Source of the DNA: Oegoconia quadripuncta
Taxonomy: Eukaryota > Arthropoda > Insecta > Lepidoptera > Autostichidae
Length of the DNA stretch: 64,000 bases
Direction of reading: 5' to 3'
NCBI GenBank assembly: GCA_949316235.1
Contig: OX438747.1
Coordinates: forward strand, 26,540,618 to 26,604,617
Shown: one piece after another, positions 30,201 through 40,902 of the stretch
Position numbering within the stretch: position 1 is the stretch's first letter
How the letters are laid out: each line of letters opens with the position of its first letter
Notes under the pieces: generated by a model
Seen by the model: the letters and a program-made list of their open reading frames with translations, nothing else
Told to the model about the DNA's origin: nothing
Database searches by the model: none
Made by a program: the position numbers and the translations under genes

Positions 30201-31972
30201 GTACTTCTTTACACAAGAACCCCAAGTTTGTTGCGCAAATAGAAACTGAGCATCATGTGAAACCTAAATTAGAAAGTACTGAAAGTGAAGTACAAGAATA
30301 TAATACACCAGCAGCAGATATCGCGTTCGCAGCGTTCTCTTCTGTTGAGGATAAAAAAGAAATAAAAATTTGTCCAGAAACCGAGGCCTCAGTAGATGCT
30401 AGAAATGATAAAAATAGAAATTATAAAAAGTCCTCTAAATATTTTTGCAATGATTGTGGCGAGGGATTTAAAACGAAACTTGTTTTAATTAAGCACATAG
30501 TGCTTCATAAGAAATTGAAACGAAGAACATATTTCAATTGCAATCAATGTACATATAAGGGTGTTTCACGTGATTGTTTAGAAAAGCACAAGGAGAAAAA
30601 GCACGACCCAATTTATACCGGTGATAAATCATTTACATGTACAATTTGTAATTATAAATGTAATTATAAATCGCGTTTGAAAGCTCACCTGATGACCCAT
30701 ACTGGTGAGAAATTATATAGCTGTACAATTTGTGATTATAAATGTAATCTGAAAAGTAGGTTGAAACAACACTTCTTGACCCATACCGGTGAGAAACCGC
30801 ATAGCTGTACGTATTGTGATTATAAATGTAGTGAGAAAGGCACTCTCAGACGACATCTGTTGACCCATTCTGGTAAGAAACCATATGGCTGTACAGTTTG
30901 TAATCTTAGATGTATTACGAAGAGTGCTTTGAATCAACACTTGTTGACCCATACTGGTGAGAATCCGTATAGCTGTACAGTTTGTAATTATAGATGTCGT
31001 AGGAAAAGTCGTTTGGATCAACACTTGTTGACCCATACTGGCGAGAAACCGCATAGCTGTACGTATTGTGATTATAAATGTCGTGACAAAGGTACACTAA
31101 GACGACATCTGTTGACTCATACTGGTGAGAAACTGTATAGCTGTACACTTTGTGATTATAAATCTATACAGAACTGTAATTTGAAAAATCATTTGTTGAC
31201 CCATACCGGTGAGAAACCTTATAGCTGTACAATTTGTAATTTTAGCTGTGTTACGAAAGGTAATTTGAAACAACACTTGTTGACCCATACTGGTGAGAAG
31301 CCATATAGCTGTACATATTGTGATTATAAATCTAATGATAAAAACACATTGAAACGACACTCGTTGACCCATACTGGTGAAAAATCTTATAGCTGTACAG
31401 TTTGTGATTATAAATGTATTCAGAAATATTATTTGAAACAACATTTGTTGACACATACTGGTGAGAAACCATACGGCTGTACATATTGTGAATATAAATG
31501 TGGCCAAAAAGGTGCACTGATACAGCACCTGTTTTCGCATACTGGCGAGAAACCTTTCAGCTGTCCAGAGTGTGATTATAGTTGTGGTCTGAAAGCTGAC
31601 CTGAGAAAACACTTAATGACCCATACTAGTGAGAAACCGTATAGCTGCACAGTTTGTAGTTACAGATGTCGTCAGAAAAGCAGTTTAAAACAACACTTTT
31701 TCACCCATACTGGTGAAAAACCACATAGCTGTACATATTGTGATTGTAAATTTAGTGTGAAACGTGCACTCAATCGACACCTGTTGAGGCATACTGGTGA
31801 GAAACCACATAGCTGTACATATTGTGATTATAAATGTAGTGTGATAGATACACTGAGACGACACTTGTTGACCCATAGTAACGAGAAACCGCATAGCTGT
31901 ACAGTTTGTGATTATAAAAGCAATATAAGAAGAAACTTAATCAAACATATAAAAGTTCACAATCATGCATGA
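30201..31972 (+). CDS. C2H2 zinc-finger gene C, terminal coding exon (18 fingers)
   Basis: Acceptor TTGCATTTCAG ends at 30200; starts in phase 1. The linker [16 protein letters not shown] leads through about 85 residues to finger 1 ([20 protein letters not shown]) and 2 ([20 protein letters not shown], also seen in gene A). Sixteen regular fingers with TGEKPY/H linkers follow, ending [18 protein letters not shown]. Finger helices differ at the base-contacting positions (e.g. [25 protein letters not shown]), so the protein could recognise a long, specific DNA site. With exons 1 and 2 it forms a complete reading frame of about 650 residues. No stop or frameshift. Likely nuclear regulator; target unknown. 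Confidence 0.9.
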
Positions 31973-32099
31973 TGATGACAGTCGCTGTCAGTTAGCTAAC
32001 TGGTGGTTAGTGCCGCCTACAAAGCTGAAAGCTGCTTTTTTAATAACAAATTTTAACACGAATTTCAAAATTAAAAATCCAGAAACCGGAAGAGTTTAT

Positions 32100-32400
32100 A
32101 AAGCTTAAAATTGTATAATAAATATATAATTAAAAAACACGCTAGAGTTCCACCATCCGCCACTTGACTCCATCATCAAATGAGCTCCAAGATACCAAAG
32201 TATAGTATTGCCATCCGAGCTATATTCATTTCGATTCGACAAGTAGAAGCGGAGTTTCTTGTCGCTTCTTCTCCCTAACCATAACACCTTGTGAAGCGAT
32301 GTAGTTTAAAAAAAAATAACATGTTGACTTTCAATAAGTGATATTTTTGTATCCTACATTAAATAAAATATTTTTGATTTTGATTTTTGATTTTGCAGTA
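32100..32400 (+). repeat. LINE 3'-end fragment downstream of gene C
   Basis: Contains CTTCTTCTCCCTAACCATAA, TGTTGACTTTCAATAAGTGA and ends AATAAAATATTTTTGATTTT GATTTTTG, the GATTTT-repeat tail common in Jockey/CR1-type LINEs. 5'-truncated; may overlap the 3' UTR of gene C. Confidence 0.5.
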
Positions 32401-32788
32401 GTTTAAGGCCCGTATTAATAAACTCAATCTCAATACAAGTCTTGAGGTTGTATCACCTTGTATGTCTCACTAGTCTCACTACGCTTATTAAAATATTTAA
32501 AATTGGCTTTCACAAAAAGACACGAGTCTTTTATGTACATACAAGGTAACGGAAGAATTTTATACGTTTTGAACAAAGACTTACAGCTGTCTAGAATCCT
32601 TTAAGCATATAATTTGGAATTACCCTTGCAGAGGTACCATTAGAACCAATTGTTTCCGCTTAACTTTTGTCTTTCCTCACCGGTGTGGAATATGGAACGG
32701 AACGCGGATTTGTCAAATGTGACAGATACGCACGCGCTTGCGAGAGGTTATAAAACAACGATGTCAAGCAGGAACTAAGAGATACATT

Positions 32789-33108
32789 GGTCTCGATTCG
32801 GATGTACAACGAACTAACTAAATTTAAATTATATGTATCCTTTTCTAACCACTAATACATGAAAAGGACGACATATAATTAAGTCCTGTCAAATTAAGCA
32901 AAAGGATCAAAACAAGCACTTCTTTATCAATATTAGGTGTACACCTAGCGACGTCACGATTAAAATACTATGGAGCGACTTGTTTTGACAGCTCTTAACT
33001 TAATTTGACAGGACTTAATTTATAGTCGTCCCTTTCATGTTAATAGTGTTAGAAAAGGATGTATCTGCTTTAAATTTAGTTAGTTCGTTGTACATCCGAA
33101 TCGAGACC
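32789..33108. mobile_element. MITE, family GGTGTCGATTCGG, 320 bp
   Basis: About 90% like the 22941-23264 copy, including the centre TCAATATTAGGTGTACACCT. Ends GGTCTCGATTCGGATGTACA and complement. The flanks (ATT left, AAT right) do not form a clear duplication. Confidence 0.78.
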
Positions 33109-33314
33109 AATATAGTGATTTTTGGTAACCCACCAGTTTCATTTGTGTGAGCTTCAGTACTTAATAACCGGAAGCCCCCTCACCAGGATAAGGTTGTCCC
33201 CTTGGGAGGGTTATTATTTTATTATAATCTTTATTCTATTGTATACATTTAAATATTAAAATTCGAGCAATTACAATTTAAAAGTTATTGAACCTTTGGA
33301 TTCTCTGTCTGCTA

Positions 33315-33545
33315 CACTAAGGCCCGTATTAGTAGCCATTCTCAAGATTGAGAGCAGTCTTGTGACCGGTCTCAAGTAAACGTGTTGATTAATAAACCTA
33401 ACTTGAGACCTGAAAAACACGTGCATACTCAAGCAGGACTCACTTGAGAGGTGCGCGTATTAATAAACGAAACTCAAGACTGTCATTCATTCGCCGCTGA
33501 GGCGAATACTTGAGAAATGATCTCAGCTAAATAGACTTCAAGATT
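33315..33545. repeat. Repeat starting GGCCCGTATTAGTA, MITE-like
   Basis: Shares GGCCCGTATTA start with 23366 and 32408, and contains ACTTGAGACC and TCAAGACTGTC in both directions. Borders uncertain. Confidence 0.35.
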
Positions 33546-34882
33546 GGTTTATAAATTAGCACGGAGCTAGAGATAACCTGCTTAAGACGCATCTCGGTTG
33601 ATACAGCCTCAAGACTTGTCTGTATATGAGGGTCTAATTTTAAGACTGCAATTAATACCACATTAGTCAAATAAAACATTATTATACATACATTGATACA
33701 TAATACAAAGAGAGAAGAGGAGAAAAAAAAGAAAAATGTTACGTTTAACAGTGCTCTCTGTTCACGTTCTAATTGCAATATGTACAGTCGAATCTCCCTG
33801 AAAGTATTATTATATGGACCGTATGGACCGAAGCACTCTAGCACCATCTATTAGAAAGTATTCATACAATATCAACACTCAAACCAAATCAATAATAATA
33901 TGTCACATATGAATGAGCAAGAAAATTTCGTCAGTTCTGCTGCAGCATCTACTGAGGTTTGAACTTGCCCAACTTTGTTTTAATGACTGATGCTACTGTC
34001 CACTATACTACGACGTCTATTAACAACGTGGTCGAAATTTTGCTACACATCTCAGTAGCGGATGTTTACGGATGGTATCTATACTCCTATATGTGTAAAC
34101 ACTGCTCTGTGAGTAGCTAGTGTAGTTGGTTTCGTGGTTGTTGTAATGCGAATAGTTTCTAATAGATGTCGATGCCGCGGCACTTTAGCCCATGTGTTAC
34201 TTTTAGGATGATTGGATTGTACGTGTGACTGCCCAAATATGGGCCAGTAATAAACAGATTCACTATGTAACAGTTGTTTCCTTTAATACTTTCTAGAATC
34301 TAGGTACCCGCATTAAGGGGTGAATTTTTTAAGTGGGCCTGGACGGCCAAATCCTATACTATAAGGAATAGCGAAAAGTACGCAAGGAGCCTTGGGCCCG
34401 ATTTTAATGAAATCTAAAACTGCATCATTTGAATTAAAAAAAAATAACACCTGTATTATTACACCGTTCGATAGTGTCGCTAATAAGGACGAATTCTCTG
34501 GGAAGTAATGACATACGGAACCCTTAAGAAAAGTTCTAATTTCAAATTGTTATCTCTTCGCGGTTAAAAGCCACAGTAAAAGAAAAAATGTAAACATTTC
34601 AAATTAGAACATAAAGTGAATTGGCGCCCTTTAGTCCTCGCGCTTTTGGATATTGAGGTTAAAGGATAGCAATTATAAAAGTCTGTTCTGAATTATGTCT
34701 AGCTAAGCTAATTTTTTACCGTATTTTCCCTGGGCTAATTAACTGGTGACGCCACTCTTGATAACGAACGAGTCTCCCCAAGGAACCATAATCGAAATCG
34801 ATTAAAAATAATTTGATAACAATCAGTCTTTTAAAGGCTTACTTTTGTTTCGAACTAGATTTCATGTGATATTTCGTGGGCG
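33546..34882. other. Non-coding DNA, no gene seen
   Basis: AT-rich DNA without a recognised transposon or coding frame. Confidence 0.4.
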
Positions 34883-35059
34883 ATGGTTACGATGAAGCGA
34901 AAATATGAAGGAAAGTATAAAGCCGAGTGGGAGCAAGGTCCTTTACTTTCATTGTGGATCTCCAAAGTAAAGGATGATCCAGACATGGTCTTTTGTAAAA
35001 CCTGTAACAACAAATTGGCATCCCGACTTATGTATTTTTACTTTTCTTGGCTTTATTGA
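34883..35059 (+). pseudogene. BED-type zinc-finger fragment (hAT-like)
   Basis: A 58-codon frame, MKRKYEGKYKAEWEQGPLLS, LWISKVKDDPDMVFCKTCNN KLAS, then sequence leaves the family and stops. The KYxxEW...L.W...DP..VFCK.C layout is that of BED zinc fingers at the N-terminus of hAT transposases and their domesticated relatives. The His half of the finger and everything after it is missing, unless a donor near 35028 joins to an exon not seen. Confidence 0.5.
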
Positions 35060-35150
35060 GCTTGATAAATAAAGTTGGCAGTATTTTGGCATTTTTCATT
35101 ACATATTATGGCAGGATCTGTAGTTAAGAGATGGTCACACTGCCTGAAAG

Positions 35151-35163
35151 TCTGTGATCCTGA
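35151..35163. repeat. 13-bp target-site duplication of the 35-40 kb LINE (5' side)
   Basis: TCTGTGATCCTGA here and at 40512-40524, directly bordering the element. Confidence 0.9.
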
Positions 35164-35298
35164 AAAAAAAAACAAAAAAAACAAAAAAAAAATAAAAAAA
35201 TAAAAAAAAAAAATAAAAAAAAAATAAAAAAAGAAAAAAAAAATAAAAAAAAAGAAAAAAAAATAAAAAAAAAAAGAAAAAAAAATTAAAAAAAAAGA
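35164..35298 (+). repeat. A-rich 5' leader of the LINE
   Basis: About 135 bp of A with scattered C, T and G; belongs to the element because the target duplication lies outside it. It may have expanded by slippage. Confidence 0.7.
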
Positions 35299-35408
35299 GC
35301 GCGAACTTTAAGTGGATAGGGCGGATTTTTTTAACTTAGATAATTTTCATAGATTAATCTTTTGGTTGTTGTTATAAAAATACTTTCTGCCCCTCATCTA
35401 AGACGCTG

Positions 35409-36515
35409 ATGAACGAATCCAGTGATGGGCGTCCTTCACTCAAGAGGAAAGTAGATTCCTTGACGGAAAATTCTATACCAATAAAAATGGCGGTAAAATT
35501 TTTACAAAGCAAAAGAGGTCTCTTCAAGGACTTCAATCATATTTATGTTGAAGATGATAAGAAAGACTACCCCATATTATTAACATCCTCTGATATGAAC
35601 ACAAATATCAATTTATTACATACCAGCAAAGTTATGAAAACTGTACAAGGAGTCGAATATGTGAAAGCTGTAGGCCCAACACTAATAAAGGTTTTCTTTA
35701 AAACAAAAACAAATGCAAATAACTTCTTATTACATAAAGATTTATTGGAAAAACAGAAATGGTCAGCTAAAATTCCGTATGATAGGTTAGAGAGTCAAGG
35801 CATCATCAAGGTACCGACAGAAATTACAGAGGAAGAGTTGCTCAGCGACCTCAAAGCTTCCGTTGAGATTATCGGTGTGAAGCGCTTTCAGAAGAAAATG
35901 TCAGATGGCAGTTACACACCTCTACCAACTGTTTTAATCACATTTCTGTCTTCATCTCGGCCAGATCATTGTACACTTGATCATATATGGTTTGACATCC
36001 AGGAATACATCAAACCGTTACTGCAATGTTTTGTTTGCTACAAATTCGGCCATGGCAGTAGATCCTGTAAAGGAAAACAGATTTGCTCAATTTGCTCAGG
36101 CAATCATTTCTTCAAGGAGTGCACAGATAAAGACAATATTAAATGCAGTAACTGCGCAGGACCACATGTGGCCATCTCATCATCATGCCCACAGAAATCA
36201 GCAAAATTAGCTGATATTAAAAACAAAATACAGGGTAAAATAACATACGCCTCAATTGCATCACGACCTGCCACTTCTAACTTCCCAACCGTGAGTGATA
36301 CTTTAGGTATGAAGTCCACATCTGATTTTAGTAAATCTCCACATAAGCGTGCCCTTATTACTGACATTCTGAACTCTGATTTAATTATTAATATTATAAC
36401 CAAAACTGTTATAGAAATTATTAAAATGAATGCAAAAAAAGAATCACAAAATCCTTCCGGTCCTATTTCTACCAAATTAATTAAGGAATTGCTCATTACA
36501 AACTTTGCTTCTTAA
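35409..36515 (+). CDS. I-like LINE ORF1: nucleic-acid-binding protein with CCHC knuckles
   Basis: 368 residues. Basic N-terminus (KRKVDSLTENS), RRM-like middle, and three knuckles near residues 205-265: CFVCYKFGHGSRSC, CSICSGNHFFKEC, CSNCAGPHVAISSSC. It would bind the LINE RNA in the ribonucleoprotein. The stop TAA shares its last A with the ATG of ORF2 (TAATG), the arrangement used for termination-reinitiation in some LINEs such as SART1. Confidence 0.9.
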   Translation: MNESSDGRPSLKRKVDSLTENSIPIKMAVKFLQSKRGLFKDFNHIYVEDDKKDYPILLTSSDMNTNINLLHTSKVMKTVQGVEYVKAVGPTLIKVFFKTKTNANNFLLHKDLLEKQKWSAKIPYDRLESQGIIKVPTEITEEELLSDLKASVEIIGVKRFQKKMSDGSYTPLPTVLITFLSSSRPDHCTLDHIWFDIQEYIKPLLQCFVCYKFGHGSRSCKGKQICSICSGNHFFKECTDKDNIKCSNCAGPHVAISSSCPQKSAKLADIKNKIQGKITYASIASRPATSNFPTVSDTLGMKSTSDFSKSPHKRALITDILNSDLIINIITKTVIEIIKMNAKKESQNPSGPISTKLIKELLITNFAS

Positions 36516-39500
36516 TGGATTGTAGGGTTTGTAAAGGGCAGCTCAATATACTCCATTGGAATTGTCGTAGTATATTATCCAAATTGGACCATTTTAAAAA
36601 TTTCATTAAAGACTTTGACAACATTGATATTATCCTACTCAATGAGACTTGGTTAAATTCTAACAAAAATTTTAAATTACCCGGCTATAATGTTATTAGA
36701 AGAGATTCAGATCATCCTCATGGAGGCATTGCTTTATGTATTAAAAATAACTATCTGTTTAATGTGATTGATACTCCCTTTTCATATGACTTTCAAAACA
36801 TACTAGTCTCTGTACAAATTAATAATATTTCGTTAGTCATATTATGTATATACAGCCCACCTCCACCTAATGGTAAGTTTGATATTAAGTATTTGAAAGA
36901 AGTGTACACTAAAATTGATTCCAGAAATTCCTTAATAATCGGTGACTTTAATGCTCACCACATCTCTTGGGGATGTAGAGACAATGACAGAAGAGGTAAT
37001 ATTATACACTCTTTTATGGATAGCAATAACTTGGTATGCTTAAATGATCACACAGCTACAACGCTTGCACCATTCGGCCAACAAGGTAATGTCTTGGACC
37101 TAGTATTTGCGTCACAAACAATAAGCTCAAGCTGTTCTTTTTCTGTTCTTGATGATCTTCTCAGTAGCAATCACTTTCCTGTATTAGTAAACGTTTTATT
37201 TGGTACAAACTGCCATTGCGAGGATACTGGGGACTCTTACATTCAATATCAAACTCCCTCCGCTCACTCGGTGTCAGAAGTAAACTTGAATAAAGTAGAA
37301 TGGTCAAAATTTACTGAAATTTGCGAAGCTAAATTCTCTAATTTTCATAGAAATACAGATCCCGTTGATCCCATTGCAGATTATACCGACTTCATTCAAT
37401 TAATTATCGACACTTTGATGACGTTTCCCAAGAAATCGTATTGCCATAGTAGAAAACGCAAAACTATGATTTGGTGGAACGACGCTTGCCGCCAAGCAGT
37501 TCTCCGAGCCAAATTAGCATTTAATTCTTTTAAAAAATTTCCAAGTATGGAAAATTACATTTTATACAAACAATTCGATGCAAAGAAGAAAAGAACTTTA
37601 ATTGAGCAAAAACTTCTGAGCTGGTCTAATCTTTGTGCATCGTTTAATCGCATGACCTCCTCTAAGGTCATATGGGACCACATTCGTCGATTTAAATTTT
37701 CAAAGGAACGTCAATCTAACAATAACTTACCTTTTTTTCAAAGCAATAGTGTTAATGCCTTGAATTTTTTAGACAAAATTGCACCGTCCTGTGCTGATAT
37801 TGACTCGTCTCAATTAGCAAATTATTTTTCTTCTGCTGGCTCTATGTCAGCGCAATGGCTCCAAAACCCATTTCAAATAAATGAACTTCTTGCTTCATTA
37901 GGGAATAAAAGGAATACTGCTCCTGGCCCTGATTTCATTCCATACATTGTCATCAAGAATCTGCCAGCTATTGCTTTAAAAATTTTACTAGACATTTTTA
38001 ATCAGTTGTGGATAAATAATGTTATTCCTCCCAGTTGGAAATCCCAAAATGTAATTCCAATTCCAAAGCCTAACAAAGATCCCAATACCATAGACTCTTT
38101 TAGACCCATTTCTTTGACCTCATGTTTTTCAAAATGTTTCGAAACTATGTTGAAAAACAGAATAGAATGGTTCATAGAAAATAATAATTTAATTCCCCAT
38201 CAACAGTATGGATTTCGTAAAGGCAAAAGTACTATGGATAATTTAAGTTGTCTGATTGGTGACATTCGTAATAACTTTAGAAGGTCTAAATATACATTGG
38301 CAGTATTCTTGGACGTCAAAGGTGCTTTTGATAATATAGACCATTGTTATTTAATTAAAAGTTTGGCTACTCTAGGTATTCCAGGACATATTTTGTCCTG
38401 GATTTTTAATTTTCTTAACAACCGCAAGGTATCGTTAAAGATTAAAAACAAATTTTATGGACCCAAGTCCAGCTTCAAAGGTACGCCCCAAGGCTCAGTT
38501 ATTTCACCCCTTATTTTTATCCTTAGTTTGGTTGAACTCATGAAACGTATTCCAGAACCTATTAAATATTCATTTTTCGCTGACGATATTGTTGTCTATG
38601 TAGATTGTCAAAATTTGGCACACGGTGAGATAATTATGAATGAATTTTTACAAGATCTATCTGGCATTATGACGAATGATCTGAAACTTGAAGTTAATAT
38701 TAGCAAAAGTTCAGTGATTGTATTTTCTAAAAATGGATTTTTACAGCCAAAAATTTTGTATAATAACATACCCATTCCAATTCAGCCTTTTGTTAAATAC
38801 TTAGGTATCATTTTGGATTTTGAGCTGTCTTGGAAATTACATATTGAATATATTTGCAAAAAAACGGAATTAGGGTTAAACATTATGAGATCATTAGCCG
38901 GTCTTAAGTGGGGTTCCGATCCTAAAGTACTTAAAACTTTATATGTTGCGACACTCCGAAGTCATTTCGATTATGGGTGTCTTTTCTTTAATGATGCCAC
39001 CAGTCATTTGCTTAAGAAACTAGATGTTGTTCAGAATAAAGCTTTGCGTGTTATTACTGGGGCTATGATGTCTTCCCCGATAAATTCATTGGAAGTTGAA
39101 GCGGGTATTCCACCGTTATTCATCAGAAGAGCATATATTACAGACAAATATTGCTTGAAACTTGTCAGTCGTGACAATGTTATCGTCCCCAGATATTTAG
39201 AGCATTTTAACATTCCTAATTATAATTCAATACCTGTTAATGTATCCACATCATTGAGTGACTCTATAGCTTATCTAAACTTTGAATTTCAAGATATTAT
39301 TTATTGGACCTATCTTTTACCTTGCTTTAGTTTTGATTTTCATAGTATTGTGATGAGTGTGCCAATCAATTTAACTAAATATGAGGATAAAACTGAACTT
39401 TTCGAATATTTAGACGGCAAACGAGAATATACCAAGATTTATACAGATGGTTCCAAAACTACTAATAGAACTAGTTTTGCTTTTTATGATTCTTTTTTAA

Positions 39501-40324
39501 AAATAGGCAAAGTATTTAATTGTAACAATTTATTTTCCATATTTTCTGCCGAAATTTTGGCAATTGTTCATGCTATTCTCCATGTTGTGCAGATGCAGGA
39601 CGTGCAAAACACTCATAAGAGAATCCTAGTATTAAGCGACTCTATGAGTGCTCTGCAGGCTTTGCAAAGTCAGTGTATTGATGCTAGAACTAACTATCTA
39701 ATTTATGTGGTAAGACAAAAAGTGTTTCAACTTATAAACAGAGGAATTGTTGTTGAGTTTTGTTGGGTCCCTGGTCATTCGGGAATATTAGGTAATGAGT
39801 TGGTCGATGCTCTTGCTAAATCTGTTGACAATGTATTAGATTGTAGTTATAAAGTACCTTATACTGACTTGACGCTATTTGCAAAGCAAGTAATGTTGAC
39901 ACGGTGGAGTAAGAATCTAGACGCCAGTAGAGTTATAAAAGGCAAATGGTTGTCTGAAATTCAACCTGTTCCCTGTACAAAAACTTGGTTTGAGAAATCC
40001 AAACACTATCCTGGCAGAAAATTTATCACTACGTTATGTAGATTAAGAATAGGTCACTGTAAGTTCCCTGATCATCTGTTTAGACTTAAGTTATCAGATA
40101 GTTCATCTTGTACATATTGTTTAGGTAATTTTTGTAATCTAGATCATTTGTTTTTTGTATGTCCTAAATTTTCCCTTCAGAGATTATTATTCATATGTAT
40201 GTGCCAGGAGGCGCTAGGAATTAGGAACATACCATGCTCTTTGCAAGAGCTGCTCAAACACCCTGAGTTGTATAATATCATTTATAATTTTGTTACCAGT
40301 ACTTTTAGTAAACTGTATATATAG
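36515..40324 (+). CDS. I-like LINE ORF2: endonuclease-reverse transcriptase-RNase H, intact
   Basis: 1,269 residues. Endonuclease 1-240 (ILHWNCRSI, LNETWLNS, GDFNAHHISWG, SSNHFPVLV, where N replaces the usual Asp of SDH). Reverse transcriptase about 480-790: SFRPISLTSC, YGFRKGKSTMDN, motif A FLDVKGAFDNIDH, motif B GTPQGSVISPLIF, catalytic FFADDIVVY. RNase H about 970-1110: YTDGSKTTNRTSF, FSAEILAI, LSDSMSALQAL, WVPGHSGILGNELVDALAKS. C-terminal Cys/His motif CTYCLGNFCNLDHLFFVC. All reverse-transcriptase and RNase H catalytic positions are present. Full length compared with the sister element, which carries a frameshift. Confidence 0.94.
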   Translation: MDCRVCKGQLNILHWNCRSILSKLDHFKNFIKDFDNIDIILLNETWLNSNKNFKLPGYNVIRRDSDHPHGGIALCIKNNYLFNVIDTPFSYDFQNILVSVQINNISLVILCIYSPPPPNGKFDIKYLKEVYTKIDSRNSLIIGDFNAHHISWGCRDNDRRGNIIHSFMDSNNLVCLNDHTATTLAPFGQQGNVLDLVFASQTISSSCSFSVLDDLLSSNHFPVLVNVLFGTNCHCEDTGDSYIQYQTPSAHSVSEVNLNKVEWSKFTEICEAKFSNFHRNTDPVDPIADYTDFIQLIIDTLMTFPKKSYCHSRKRKTMIWWNDACRQAVLRAKLAFNSFKKFPSMENYILYKQFDAKKKRTLIEQKLLSWSNLCASFNRMTSSKVIWDHIRRFKFSKERQSNNNLPFFQSNSVNALNFLDKIAPSCADIDSSQLANYFSSAGSMSAQWLQNPFQINELLASLGNKRNTAPGPDFIPYIVIKNLPAIALKILLDIFNQLWINNVIPPSWKSQNVIPIPKPNKDPNTIDSFRPISLTSCFSKCFETMLKNRIEWFIENNNLIPHQQYGFRKGKSTMDNLSCLIGDIRNNFRRSKYTLAVFLDVKGAFDNIDHCYLIKSLATLGIPGHILSWIFNFLNNRKVSLKIKNKFYGPKSSFKGTPQGSVISPLIFILSLVELMKRIPEPIKYSFFADDIVVYVDCQNLAHGEIIMNEFLQDLSGIMTNDLKLEVNISKSSVIVFSKNGFLQPKILYNNIPIPIQPFVKYLGIILDFELSWKLHIEYICKKTELGLNIMRSLAGLKWGSDPKVLKTLYVATLRSHFDYGCLFFNDATSHLLKKLDVVQNKALRVITGAMMSSPINSLEVEAGIPPLFIRRAYITDKYCLKLVSRDNVIVPRYLEHFNIPNYNSIPVNVSTSLSDSIAYLNFEFQDIIYWTYLLPCFSFDFHSIVMSVPINLTKYEDKTELFEYLDGKREYTKIYTDGSKTTNRTSFAFYDSFLKIGKVFNCNNLFSIFSAEILAIVHAILHVVQMQDVQNTHKRILVLSDSMSALQALQSQCIDARTNYLIYVVRQKVFQLINRGIVVEFCWVPGHSGILGNELVDALAKSVDNVLDCSYKVPYTDLTLFAKQVMLTRWSKNLDASRVIKGKWLSEIQPVPCTKTWFEKSKHYPGRKFITTLCRLRIGHCKFPDHLFRLKLSDSSSCTYCLGNFCNLDHLFFVCPKFSLQRLLFICMCQEALGIRNIPCSLQELLKHPELYNIIYNFVTSTFSKLYI

Positions 40325-40511
40325 TAGGCAATTTAGGCATAGTTTTCTTTTTTTCTCTCTCATTTGTTTTCTGGAAAGAATTTTGTTTTGTTTTTATTAG
40401 ATAAGTTGGTTTTAGTTTTATGAGTTCCATGTATTATTCAATTTAGTGCCATGGTTTCGGCTAATGGCTCTGTTGCCAAAGCCGCTAAATAAATTAAAAA
40501 AAAAAAAAAAA

Positions 40512-40524
40512 TCTGTGATCCTGA
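40512..40524. repeat. 13-bp target-site duplication of the 35-40 kb LINE (3' side)
   Basis: TCTGTGATCCTGA after the poly(A) tail. The next bases (CGGCTAATGGCTCTGTTG) repeat part of the LINE's own 3' UTR. Confidence 0.9.
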
Positions 40525-40902
40525 CGGCTAATGGCTCTGTTGCTCTGAGTACTGAAACATATGGAGATGGTCTATTATTCTATATGAACAATCAGTTATA
40601 CAAATATGATGGAAATCGACATTGTAATCATAAACATATAGCCATCTCATTTTCACTAACCTACAATAGTCCACGTAAAAAGAGACAACAATATATTTGT
40701 ATGAACTATTTTCGGCAATACCAAAAAGTCACGTCATAGAAATACCTAACTGCGGCCGGTTTGACATTTTTGTTTCTCAGTGTGACAGGTACGTAGGCTG
40801 TCAACGAAAGTTGTTTTGCAGTGTTTTGTGCCAGAATTGTTTTAATTTGTGACTTTATGGTGTTCCAAAGTTCATTATAAAGTGAAAGAAAATACAGGGA
40901 AC

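Larger units (their letters stand above)
35164..40511 (+). mobile_element. Full-length I-like LINE, apparently intact (5.35 kb)
   Basis: Flanked by 13-bp duplications, with intact ORF1 and ORF2 overlapping at TAATG, a 170-bp 3' UTR and a poly(A) tail of about 15. Its 5' end is a 130-bp A-rich stretch (AAAAAAT/AAAAAAG runs, 35164-35298) before GAGCGCGAAC; the sister element at 4.6-10 kb also starts with an A-run and GCGCG. No coding defect is seen, so this copy could be young and competent. Activity cannot be shown from sequence. Confidence 0.93.

Noticed and set aside
30713..31894. Several long open frames on the minus strand of the zinc-finger exons (also 2384-2649, 21726-22221)
   Set aside because: They mirror the repeated finger codons (CTGYG-type antisense) and have no domain; shadows of the real exons.
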